DNA of 64,000 nt from NCBI GenBank assembly GCA_963730305.1, contig CAVSRB010000004.1, positions 186,001 through 250,000 of the forward strand, given 5' to 3'. The translations under genes were made by a program, and so were the position numbers. Each line of letters opens with the position of its first letter. Position 1 is the stretch's first letter. This DNA comes from CAMYMQ01 sp963730305. GTDB taxonomy: Bacteria; Pseudomonadota; Alphaproteobacteria; Bin65. Of this stretch, positions 9,298 to 17,449 are shown piece by piece. Below the pieces are notes generated by a model that saw nothing but the letters and a program-made list of their open reading frames with translations, had not been told where the DNA came from and made no database searches.

Positions 9298-10982
9298 ATG
9301 ACGACGCCCATCCTCGACAACGCAGAAGCGATCATCGCCGCCTTCGGCGGCATCCGCCCGATGGCCAAGAAGCTCGGCGTGGCGGTGACGACGGTCCAGG
9401 GCTGGAAGGAGCGCGGGACCATCCCGGTCGCCCGGCTCGAACAGATCCGCGAGGCCGCGGCCCGCGAAGGCATCGACCTCGCCGCGGCGGCCGAGGCGAA
9501 GGAGGAACCGACGGCCGACGCGAAGCCCGCGCCCGAAGGCGCCGATGCGAAGCCCGCGCCCGAAGGCGCCGGCGCCACCGCGGCGGCGAGCGCCGCCGGC
9601 AGCGCGCGCACGGCTTCGGTGCCGCCGGCCACCGAGGCCCGGGCCGAGAAGGTAACCCCGCCGCCGGACGCGGGCGTGAAGCGCGCGCCCGACGGCACGC
9701 CGCCGCCGTCGATCGACCACCCGGCGCGCGACCATCCCACCCGCGAGCGGAGCGGCTGGATCCGGCCGTTCGCCTTCGGCGCGGGGGTGGCGATCGTGCT
9801 CGCGGCCGGCATCTTCCTCGGCTGGTTCCTCGGTCCCGAGCGGCCCGGCACGGCGACCGCTCGCGGTCCAGCAACAGCACGCGCAGATCCTCAAGGCCGC
9901 GGCCGACAAGTTCGCCGGGCTGGAGCAAGCGACTCGCCGCCGCGCAGCAACAGAACGCCGCGCTGGCCAAACGCGCGGATGCCCAGGCGAGCCGCCTCGC
10001 CGCCGTCGAGAAGAAGGCGAGCCAGCCGGTCGACATCGGCGGCGCGGCCGGCAAGCAGATCGCCGCGCTCAGGAGCCAGCTCGACAAGGCGGCCGCCGCG
10101 AGCACCGCCGCACAGGCCGCCCTGCGCGACCGGCTTGCCAAGCTCGAGGCCACGGTCGCCAAGCTGCCCGCCGCGGCGAACGCCGAGGCGATGGCGCAGA
10201 TCAAGGCCGCGACCGACGCCCTGCAAAAGAAGCTGGCCGCGGTCCAGGCCGACATGGGCAAGCTCGGCGGCAGCGAAGCCGTCAAGGCGATGACCGAGAA
10301 GGTCGCCGAGATCGACAAGGCGATAGCCGCGCTGCGCAGCCAGGCCGCGGCAGCGCAGGCGGCGCGCACCAAGCTGGCCGCGCAGATCGCCGCCCTGACG
10401 ACGCGGGTCGACAAGGCCGCGCTGTCCGGCAACCGGTCGGCGGCGCTGGTCGCCGCGATCGGACAGGTCCGCGCCCGCGCCCTGTCGGGCCAGCCCTACG
10501 CCGCGGAGCTGGACGCCGCGCGCAGCCTGGCGAAGGACACGCCTACCGTCGCGCCGCTGCTCGCGCAGCTCGCCGTCACCGCCAAGACCGGCGTGCCGAC
10601 GCGCGCGGCGCTGGCCGCCGAATTCGAGCCGCTCGCCAGCCGGATCGTGCGCGCCGCCCGGGCGCCGGAGAGCGGCGACTGGATCGACCGCGCCTGGGCC
10701 AAGGTGCGCTCGTCGATCACCGTTCGCCGCACGGGCGGGAACGTGAAGGGCGACACGCCCGAAGCGCTGGTCGCCCGGGCCGAGGCGGCACTGCAGAAGG
10801 GTGCGCTGGCCCCGGCGGTCAAGCTGGTCGCCGCCCTGCCCGCCGGCGCGCGCAAGCCGGCCGAGGCCTGGCTGACCCAGGCCAAGGCGCGGCTCGCGGT
10901 CGAGACGGCGAGCGCGGCGCTGGGCCGGGCGGCGGTGAAGCTCGCCGCCGGCCAGACCGCCGCCACACCGGACAAGCAGTAG
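9298..10982 (+). CDS. Mitofilin-like / HemX-position membrane protein with N-terminal helix-turn-helix segment (two frame breaks)
   Basis: Inner-membrane protein of the alphaproteobacterial mitofilin-like group, in the place hemX occupies between hemD and hemY in enterobacteria. Residues 1-60 form a DNA-binding-like segment (AFGGIRPMAKKLGV..VQGWKERG). Next come an Ala/Pro/Glu-rich linker with a tandem ADAKPAPEG repeat, one transmembrane helix (IVLAAGIFLGWFLG), a long Ala/Lys/Gln coiled coil and the C-terminal mitofilin domain. +1 insertions near 9866 and 9931 (gagcaaGcgactc) displace the start of the coiled coil. The corrected length is 560 residues. The family is linked to cristae-like membrane shaping; a role in haem synthesis is only inferred from position. 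Confidence 0.8.
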
Positions 10983-10998
10983 GCCGCGGGGCGCCGGC

Positions 10999-12495
10999 AT
11001 GTCTCTCTTCCTCCGGGTCGTCCTGGCCTTCTTCGGCCTCGTCGTGGTCGCGGCGGTCGCCGCCTGGCTGAGCGAGACGCCGGGCGCCGTCGCCATCGAC
11101 TGGCGCGGCTACCGGATCGAGACCTCGGTCGCCGTCCTCGCGGTGCTGGTCGCGCTCTTGTTCGTCGTCTCCGGCATCGTCTTCGAGCTGATCCGGTCGA
11201 TCCGGCGGGTGCCGCGGTCGATCGGCGAGCGGCGCAGCATCCGCCGGCGCGAGGCCGGCTACCTGGCGCTGACCCGCGGCATGGTCGCCATCGCCGAGGG
11301 CGACACCGAGGAGGCCAAGCGCCAGGCCAAGCTGGCCAACGAGATCCTGGGCCGCCCGCCCGGCGCTTTGCTGCTCGGCGCGCAGGCGGCGCAGATCGAG
11401 GGCAAGCCCGGCGTCGCGCGCAAGTTCTACGAGGCGATGGCGGAGCAGCCGGAGACCGAGCTGCTCGGCGTCCGCGGCCTGCTCACCCTGGCCGAGGGCC
11501 GGGGCGACACCGAGGCCGCGCTCCGGCTCGCCGACCGGGCGCGCAAGCTGAGCCCGAAGGCGCCGTGGGCGCTGACCCGGCTGTTCCATCTCCAGATCCG
11601 CGCCCGCCGCTGGGAGGCCGCCGAGGCGACCCTGCGCACGGCGATCAAGGCGTCGGCGGTCGGCGCCGAGGAAGGCCGCCAGCAGGACGCCGCGCTGCTG
11701 GTCCAGCTGAGCCTGATGGCCGAGCGCGCCGGCAACCGCCGCACCGCGCTGGAGCACGCCCGCAAGGCGCTGCGCGCCAAGCCCGACTTCCTGCCCGCGA
11801 CCCTGCAGCTGGTCGCGCTGCTGATCGCCGACGACCGCGCCCGTCAGGCTCGGCGGGCGATCGAGGAGGCGTGGGCGAAACAGCCGCACCCGGACCTCGC
11901 CCGCCTCTACGGCCAGATCGCCGGCCCCGACGAGATGAAGACGCTCAAGGCGATGGAGACGTTGGAGAAGCTGGCCCCCGACCACCGCGACACCCACCTC
12001 GCCATGGCCCGCGCGGCGCTCGACGCCAAGATGTGGGGCCAGGCGCGCAGGCACCTCGTGGCCGGCGGCGGCGAGCGGCCCGACGCCGCCTATTGCCGCC
12101 TGTTCGCCGAGCTCGAGCAGTCGGAGAATAGCGACATCGCCGCGGCCCGCGACTGGCTGGCCAAGGCCGGCGACGCCCCGCCCGAGCCGACCTGGCTGTG
12201 CGACGACTGCGGCGCGACCGCGCGCGAGTGGTCGGCCCTGTGCGGCCATTGCGGCGCGTTCGACACGATGCACTGGAAGGCCCCGCCCCGGGTCACGGCG
12301 CTGCCCGGCGCCGAGGGCGACGCGCTGCGGTCCGGCGACGCCGCGGCGCCGACGCTGGCCGAACCGGGTGCCGCCGCGAAGACGCCGGTTCCCGCGCTCG
12401 TCGACAATCCGGCCGGCGCCGACGCGGCTTCCGGCACCTCGCCGGGAACGTCCCCCGAAGCCCCGTCCGGCGCGCCCACCTCGCCCGAACGCTGA
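10999..12495 (+). CDS. hemY: HemY-like TPR membrane protein with C-terminal zinc ribbon
   Basis: A 498-residue protein with two N-terminal membrane helices (about 5-25 and 43-65), a basic loop, then tetratricopeptide-like helical repeats to about residue 390 (HemY_N domain plus TPRs). It continues with a four-cysteine ribbon (WLCDDCGATAREW.. CGHCG) and a disordered Ala/Pro/Ser-rich tail. Alphaproteobacterial HemY proteins commonly carry this ribbon. It sits 16 bp after the mitofilin-like gene as last gene of the hemCD operon. It is not protoporphyrinogen oxidase despite the shared gene name. Its biochemical role is unsettled. Confidence 0.88.
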   Translation: MSLFLRVVLAFFGLVVVAAVAAWLSETPGAVAIDWRGYRIETSVAVLAVLVALLFVVSGIVFELIRSIRRVPRSIGERRSIRRREAGYLALTRGMVAIAEGDTEEAKRQAKLANEILGRPPGALLLGAQAAQIEGKPGVARKFYEAMAEQPETELLGVRGLLTLAEGRGDTEAALRLADRARKLSPKAPWALTRLFHLQIRARRWEAAEATLRTAIKASAVGAEEGRQQDAALLVQLSLMAERAGNRRTALEHARKALRAKPDFLPATLQLVALLIADDRARQARRAIEEAWAKQPHPDLARLYGQIAGPDEMKTLKAMETLEKLAPDHRDTHLAMARAALDAKMWGQARRHLVAGGGERPDAAYCRLFAELEQSENSDIAAARDWLAKAGDAPPEPTWLCDDCGATAREWSALCGHCGAFDTMHWKAPPRVTALPGAEGDALRSGDAAAPTLAEPGAAAKTPVPALVDNPAGADAASGTSPGTSPEAPSGAPTSPER

Positions 12496-12607
12496 CGGCA
12501 GCTTGCCGTTGGGCCGGCCCGCCCCATATTCAAATCGCCTTCGCCCGCCGCCGGGCCGCGCTTTGGGGTTGCCCCAACGCCGCCCGCCGGGATAAGAGGG
12601 CCGGCGC

Positions 12608-12684
12608 GCCGATGTAGCTCAGCTGGTAGAGCAACGCATTCGTAATGCGTGGGTCGGGGGTTCGAAGTCCCTCCATCGGCACCA
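12608..12684 (+). tRNA. tRNA-Thr (anticodon CGT), with one extra base in the T arm
   Basis: The acceptor stem GCCGATG pairs with CATCGGC and CCA is encoded. The D arm is GCTC..GAGC, the anticodon stem ACGCA/TGCGT, and the loop TTCGTAA has CGT at 12641-12643. The T arm reads ttcgaaGtccctc, one base longer than the regular ttcgaa-t-ccctc, so the loop cannot close with 7 nt. Removing one G near 12666 gives a standard 76-nt tRNA. A +1 in a structural RNA cannot be recoded by the ribosome, which supports sequence error. Confidence 0.93.
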
Positions 12685-12696
12685 TTGCCGCGCCGG

Positions 12697-13131
12697 CTAC
12701 TTCCTCACCCAAATCTCCTTCCCCATCTTGCCGGTGGGGTCGCCCATCCAGGCCCAGGTGCCGTCGAGCCGACCGCCGGCGACGCGGAAGTGGGCGACGC
12801 CGACCTTGCCCGTCCGCACTTCCTTGAAGTGCAGGGCGAGGGTCTTGGTGCCCGGGTGGTAGATGCCCACCCCGGCATAGCGGTAGCCGTCCATATCGCC
12901 CTCGTAGACGAACACCTCGCCCTGCTTCTTTAGCGACGCGACGCCACGATAGGGTTTGTCCGTCGTCCGGGTCTCGTTCGGGTCCCAACCCTGGACGGTA
13001 TAGGTCCCCGCCAGGACGTCGGCGGCACGAGCGGGCCCGGCGGACAGGACGGCCGGCGCCAGCACGGTGGCGGCCAGCATGTACCCCACCGCGGTGCGGC
13101 GGAAAACGGGCGGTGCGCAGACAGATTTCAT
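12697..13131 (-). CDS. Exported small protein, unknown family (paralogue A)
   Basis: 144 residues with a signal peptide ending near GPARAADVL. The mature part of about 105 residues is probably beta-rich, with GTYTVQGWDPN, DKPYRG, YEGDMDG, IYHPGTKTLALHFKEVRTG, RLDGTW and WMGDP blocks. A second copy at 21456-21866 is about two thirds identical by eye over the mature domain, so these blocks define a family. ATG 13131 is preceded by a GAGG ribosome site. No cysteines in the mature part and no catalytic motif recognised. Its 3' end lies 12 bp from the tRNA-Thr gene, in opposite orientation. Confidence 0.75.
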   Translation of the reverse strand: MKSVCAPPVFRRTAVGYMLAATVLAPAVLSAGPARAADVLAGTYTVQGWDPNETRTTDKPYRGVASLKKQGEVFVYEGDMDGYRYAGVGIYHPGTKTLALHFKEVRTGKVGVAHFRVAGGRLDGTWAWMGDPTGKMGKEIWVRK

Positions 13132-13312
13132 CGGATGACCTCGCTGACGGATTGACGCCTTGCATCCGCGCCGCCAGCCACCGGCACGGCCGCAGCGGCG
13201 TCTCGCGTGCCTGCAGCTGATAAGGCCTGGGGATTGCCAATTGGTAAACCGCTGCTGCGCGGCGAGGCAGCCATCCGCCCCGGCCGCTCTCCGCGCCGTC
13301 GCATCGGTGCAC

Positions 13313-13364
13313 GGCCGAGAGGGGGGCCAAGCGTCGGCCACGTTCGCCCTCCCCCCTCTCGGCC
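13313..13364. repeat. Perfect 14-bp inverted repeat in a 356-bp intergenic region
   Basis: GGCCGAGAGGGGGG at 13313-13326 is matched exactly in reverse by CCCCCCTCTCGGCC at 13351-13364, with a 24-nt loop. No T-run follows on either side, so a simple rho-independent terminator is unlikely. It lies between the divergently read exported-protein gene and the Xre gene. The rest of 13132-13487 shows nothing coding. Confidence 0.6.
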
Positions 13365-13407
13365 TTCACGCCTCATCTGGCCGGCGTCGGCAACCATGTC
13401 AGGCCTC

Positions 13408-13434
13408 AATAGTGATATTTAAGACTTCACTATT
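13408..13434. promoter_or_regulatory. Candidate operator upstream of the xre-hyf genes
   Basis: AATAGTGA (13408-13415) and its exact reverse complement TCACTATT (13427-13434) are separated by 11 AT-rich bases. They sit in the only AT-rich patch (13405-13460) before the Xre gene, about 55 bp from its start. Size and position suit an operator for that regulator or a promoter-overlapping site; this is inference. Confidence 0.45.
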
Positions 13435-13487
13435 CAGAACTGATATGGAATAAATCGCCGTTCTTACATGACCGTTCCGGACCGAGA

Positions 13488-13802
13488 ATGATCACGGCAG
13501 CACAATTGCGCGCGGCGCGCGCCCTGCTCGGCCTCGACCAGCGCACGCTGGCGAAGCTGTCGGGCCTCTCGGTGCCGACCATCCAGCGCATGGAAGCGAG
13601 CGCGGAGGTGATCCGGTGCAACGTCGATTCGCTGATGAAGCTGGTCTCGGCGCTCGACGTCGCCGGGATCGAGCTGATCGGCGAGGACGCGATCAGCACG
13701 GGCAGCGGACGGGGCGTCCGCCTCAAGTCGCCGCCGTCGGCCGCCGCCAACGCGCGGGACGACCAGGCGGCCGAGCCCGGCGAGACACGCCAGGACCGAT
13801 GA
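13488..13802 (+). CDS. Xre/Cro-family helix-turn-helix regulator
   Basis: 104 residues; residues 3-60 form an HTH_3 domain (RAARALLGLDQRTLAKLSGLS..TIQRME), followed by a basic, disordered C-terminus. It ends 24 bp before hyfB on the same strand and is preceded by an 8-bp inverted repeat, so it probably regulates itself and the hyf operon. Similar small Xre genes also occur as stand-alone regulators or antitoxin-like genes, but no toxin partner is seen here. Confidence 0.85.
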   Translation: MITAAQLRAARALLGLDQRTLAKLSGLSVPTIQRMEASAEVIRCNVDSLMKLVSALDVAGIELIGEDAISTGSGRGVRLKSPPSAAANARDDQAAEPGETRQDR

Positions 13803-13826
13803 GCGAAGAGGCAGGCGTCGCCAGCA

Positions 13827-15839
13827 ATGTCGGTTGAAATCGCATTGGGGTCGGTGGCCGCGCTCCTCGGCACGGCGGTGGCGGCGGTCGTGTTCAACCG
13901 ACTGCGCGCCGCCCGGGTCGTCGTGTACGGCGCGTGCCTGGCGATTTCCGCCGTCGCGCTCGCCTCGGCGTTGGCGCACCTGCTGGGGCCGGCCGACCCG
14001 CACGCCACGCTGACGCTGCCGCTCGGCATTCCCTGGATCGGGGCGCATTTCCGGATCGACGCGCTCGGCGCCTTCTTCCTCGTCGTCGTCAACCTCGGCG
14101 GCGCGGCGGCGAGCCTCTACGGCCTCGGCTATGGCCGCCACGAAGCGGCGCCGCAGCGCGTGCTGCCGTTCTTCGCCGCCTTCCTCGCCGGCATGAACCT
14201 CGTCGTGCTCGCGGACGACGCCTTCACCTTCCTCTTGTCGTGGGAGTTCATGTCGCTGACCTCGTGGGCGCTGGTGATGGCGCACCACCGAGAGCGCGAC
14301 AACGCGCGCGCCGGCTTCGTCTACCTGGTGATGGCCAGCTTCGGCACGCTGGCGCTGATCCTCGGGTTCGGCCTGCTCGCCGGGCCCGACGGCGCCTACG
14401 GCTTCGCCGCGATCCGCGCCCTCCACCACACGCCGCTGGTGACCGTGCTGGTGCTCGCGCTGGTTCTGCTCGGCGCCGGCTCGAAGGCGGGCATCGTGCC
14501 GCTCCACGTCTGGCTGCCGCTCGCCCATCCGGCCGCGCCGAGCCACGTCTCCGCGCTGATGAGCGGGGTGATGACCAAGGTCGCGGTCTACGGCTTCATC
14601 CGCATCGTCTTCGACCTGCTCGGCGAGCCGGCCTGGTGGTCGGGCATGGTGGTGCTGGTGCTCGGCGGCGTCACCGCGGTGCTCGGCGTGCTCTACGCGC
14701 TGATGCAGCACGACCTCAAGCGGCTGCTCGCCTATCACACGGTCGAGAATATCGGCATCATCTATATCGGGCTCGGCCTGGCGCTGGCGTTCAAGGCCAA
14801 CGGGCTGGCGCTGGCCGGGGCGCTGGCGCTGACCGCCGCGCTGTTCCACGTCCTCAACCACTCGATCTTCAAGAGCCTGCTGTTCTTCGGCGCCGGCGCC
14901 GTGCTGACCGCGACGGGCGAGCGCGACATGGAGCATCTGGGCGGGCTGATCCGGCGGATGCCCTATACCGCCTTCGTCTTCCTGGTCGGCTGCGTCGCGA
15001 TCTCGGCGCTGCCGCCGCTCAACGGCTTCGTCTCCGAGTGGCTGACCTTCCAGGCGATCCTGCAGAGCCCGCAGCTGCCGCAATGGGGGCTCAAGATCAT
15101 GGTGCCGGCGGTCGGCGGCCTGCTCGCCCTGTCGGCGGCGCTGGCCGCGGCCTGCTTCGTCAAGGCGTTCGGGGTCAGCTTCCTCGGGCGCCCGCGGACA
15201 CCGGCGGCCGAGACCGCGCGGGAGGTCGACCGCTTCTCGCTCGCGGCCATGTTCGTCTTCGCGGCCCTGTGCCTGCTTGCCGGGATCTTCCCGGGCTTCG
15301 TCATCGACGCCCTGGCGCCGGTCGCCCACGCCTTCGCCGGGCATCGCATGCCGGTCCAGGCCGAGCTGCCCTGGCTGTCGATCGTGCCGATCGCCGAGGC
15401 GCGCAGCTCCTACAACGGGCTGCTGGTGTTCGGCTTCATCGCCGTCTCGGCGGCGCTGGCCGCGTTCGTCATCCACCGCTTCGCATCGCGGGCGTGGCGG
15501 CGCGGACCGGCCTGGGACTGCGGCTTCCCCGAGCCGAGCCCGGCGACCCAGTATACCGCCGGCAGCTTCGCCCAGCCGATCCGCCGGGTCTTCGGCACCC
15601 TGGTCTTCCGCGCGCGCGAGGAGGTCGACATGCCGGCGCCGGGCGACAGCCGGCCGGCGCGCCTGACCGTGACCCTGCGCGACCTGATCTGGGACGGCCT
15701 CTACCGGCCCATCGGCGAGGCCGTCGGCTTCGCCGCGACGCGGCTCAATCGTCTCCAGTTCCTCACCATCCGCCGATACCTGAGCCTGGTCTTCGTCACC
15801 CTGGTCACGCTGCTGCTGGTGCTGGCGCTATGGCGGTGA
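13827..15839 (+). CDS. hyfB: Hydrogenase-4 component B-like proton-pumping subunit (NuoL/MrpA-type)
   Basis: Polytopic membrane protein of 670 residues with about 15 or more hydrophobic helices. The proton-transporter core contains the conserved membrane Glu in LLSWEFMSLTSW, the lysine-bearing AGSKAGIVPLHVWLPLAHP segment, LMSGVMTKVAVYG and the HDLKRLLAYHTVENIGII loop. Homologues in Hyf, Hyc, Ech and complex I translocate protons or sodium ions driven by electron transfer in the soluble arm. It is first of six genes B-C-E-F-G-I, and its stop overlaps hyfC by 10 nt. Confidence 0.92.
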   Translation: MSVEIALGSVAALLGTAVAAVVFNRLRAARVVVYGACLAISAVALASALAHLLGPADPHATLTLPLGIPWIGAHFRIDALGAFFLVVVNLGGAAASLYGLGYGRHEAAPQRVLPFFAAFLAGMNLVVLADDAFTFLLSWEFMSLTSWALVMAHHRERDNARAGFVYLVMASFGTLALILGFGLLAGPDGAYGFAAIRALHHTPLVTVLVLALVLLGAGSKAGIVPLHVWLPLAHPAAPSHVSALMSGVMTKVAVYGFIRIVFDLLGEPAWWSGMVVLVLGGVTAVLGVLYALMQHDLKRLLAYHTVENIGIIYIGLGLALAFKANGLALAGALALTAALFHVLNHSIFKSLLFFGAGAVLTATGERDMEHLGGLIRRMPYTAFVFLVGCVAISALPPLNGFVSEWLTFQAILQSPQLPQWGLKIMVPAVGGLLALSAALAAACFVKAFGVSFLGRPRTPAAETAREVDRFSLAAMFVFAALCLLAGIFPGFVIDALAPVAHAFAGHRMPVQAELPWLSIVPIAEARSSYNGLLVFGFIAVSAALAAFVIHRFASRAWRRGPAWDCGFPEPSPATQYTAGSFAQPIRRVFGTLVFRAREEVDMPAPGDSRPARLTVTLRDLIWDGLYRPIGEAVGFAATRLNRLQFLTIRRYLSLVFVTLVTLLLVLALWR

Positions 15840-16786
15840 TCCACGACTTCGCGGTGCAGGCTGCGCAGATGGCGCTGGTGCTGCTGCTGGCGCCGCTGCT
15901 GACCGGCTTCGTGCGCAAGGTGAAGGCGCGGCTGTTGCGCCGGCGCGGGGCGTCGGTGTTCCAGCCCTACCGCGACCTGCTCAAGCTGCTGCGCAAGGAG
16001 GTCGTGCTCGCCGAGAACGCGTCCTGGCTGTTCCGCGCCACGCCCTACCTGATCTTCGCCGCCACCTGGGTGGTCGCCGCGCTGGTGCCGACCTTCGCCA
16101 CCGGCCTGCTGTTCAGCTGGACCGCCGACCTGATCGCGATCATCGCGCTGCTCGCCAGCGCGCGCTTCTTCCTGGCGCTCGCCGGCATGGACGTCGGCAC
16201 CAGCTTCGGGGGCATCGGCTCGAGCCGCGAGGTGATGATCGCCTCGCTCGCCGAGCCGGCGATGCTGCTGATCGTGTTCACCCTGGCGCTGGTCGCCGGC
16301 TCGACCCAGCTCTCGACCGTCGCCGCCTACATGGCGTCGTCCAGCGTCGGGCTGCGCGTCTCGCTCGGCCTCGCCCTGATCGCGCTGATCATGGTGGCGA
16401 TCGCCGAGAACGCCCGCATCCCGATCGACAACCCGGCGACCCATCTCGAGCTGACCATGGTCCACGAGGCGATGGTGCTGGAATATTCCGGGCGCCACCT
16501 GGCGATGATCGAATTCGCCGCGTCGCTCAAGCTGCTGCTCTACGTCTCGCTGATCGGCTGCATCTTCGCGCCCTGGGGCCTGGCGACCGCGAGCGCCGGG
16601 CCGGTCGCCTACCTGGTCGGCGTCGGCGCCTACGTCGCCAAGCTCGCCGTCGGCGGCTTCCTGCTCGCCGTGTTCGAGACCGCCATCGCCAAGATGCGGG
16701 TGTTCCGCGTGCCCGAGTTCCTGGGCGCGGCGCTGATGCTGGGGCTGCTCGGCACGCTCCTCCTCTTCGTGTCGACGAGCCTGTAG
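15830..16786 (+). CDS. hyfC: Hydrogenase-4 component C-like membrane subunit (NuoH-type)
   Basis: 318 residues with about eight membrane helices. It has the NuoH/HyfC quinone-site-like loops: FQPYRDLLKLLRKE near residue 50, GSSREVMIASLAEPAM, and the acidic helix pair ARIPIDNPATHLELTMVHEAMVLE. This subunit connects the ion-pumping membrane arm to the NuoB/NuoD-like arm (here HyfI/HyfG). The ATG at 15830 overlaps hyfB, and hyfE starts immediately after its stop. Confidence 0.92.
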   Translation: MAVIHDFAVQAAQMALVLLLAPLLTGFVRKVKARLLRRRGASVFQPYRDLLKLLRKEVVLAENASWLFRATPYLIFAATWVVAALVPTFATGLLFSWTADLIAIIALLASARFFLALAGMDVGTSFGGIGSSREVMIASLAEPAMLLIVFTLALVAGSTQLSTVAAYMASSSVGLRVSLGLALIALIMVAIAENARIPIDNPATHLELTMVHEAMVLEYSGRHLAMIEFAASLKLLLYVSLIGCIFAPWGLATASAGPVAYLVGVGAYVAKLAVGGFLLAVFETAIAKMRVFRVPEFLGAALMLGLLGTLLLFVSTSL

Positions 16787-17449
16787 ATGGGCACGCTCGT
16801 CTTCGACATCGCGCACCTGCTGGCCGGCGGCCTCGTCGTGGTCAGCTTCCTCTTGCTCTACCAGGACCGGCTCTACGCGCTGCTCAACATCTTCGCGTTC
16901 CACGCCTTCGTGCTGGCGCTGTCGGTCGCCTGGCAGGCCTACGGCCAGGACGCGCCGCACCTCTACGTGACCGCCGCGATCGCGCTCCTGTTCAAGGCGA
17001 TCGCGATCCCGCTGGTGCTCCACCGCATCATCCAGCGCCTGCGCATCCACCGCGAGATCGAGACGGTGGTCGGCGTCGGCCTGACCATGCTCGCCGGCAT
17101 CGGCCTCGTCGCGCTGTCGATGGTGGTGATGCTGCAGGTGACCGGCGCCGCCGACCCGCTGGCGCGCGAGGACCTCGCCTTCGCGCTGTCGGTCGTCCTG
17201 CTCGGCCTGCTGATGATGGTGACCCGGCGCAATGCGGTCAGTCAGGTGATCGGCTTCATGTCGCTGGAGAACGGCCTGGTGCTGGCCGCGACCGGCGCCA
17301 AGGGCATGCCGCTGGTGGTCGAGATCAGCGTCGCCTTCTCGATCCTGATCGCCTTCATCGTGATCGGCATCTTCCTGTTCCGCATCCGCGAGCGGTTCGA
17401 CACCGTCGACATCCAGGCGCTCGACCAGCATCGGGGCGAGCGGCAATGA
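16787..17449 (+). CDS. hyfE: Hydrogenase-4 component E-like membrane subunit (NuoK-type)
   Basis: 220 residues, about seven helices. The C-terminal half resembles NuoK/MrpC (VIGFMSLENGLVLAATG, with the membrane Glu in SLENG). The ATG directly abuts the hyfC stop and its stop overlaps hyfF as ATGA. HyfE-type subunits are found in hydrogenase-4 and related complexes rather than in respiratory complex I, which helps classify this operon. Confidence 0.9.
   Translation: MGTLVFDIAHLLAGGLVVVSFLLLYQDRLYALLNIFAFHAFVLALSVAWQAYGQDAPHLYVTAAIALLFKAIAIPLVLHRIIQRLRIHREIETVVGVGLTMLAGIGLVALSMVVMLQVTGAADPLAREDLAFALSVVLLGLLMMVTRRNAVSQVIGFMSLENGLVLAATGAKGMPLVVEISVAFSILIAFIVIGIFLFRIRERFDTVDIQALDQHRGERQ

Noticed and set aside
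13464..15476. Long minus-strand open frame opposite hyfB
   Set aside because: Arg/Asp/Gly/Gln-rich shadow translation typical of high-GC codon bias; the plus strand encodes a clear HyfB.
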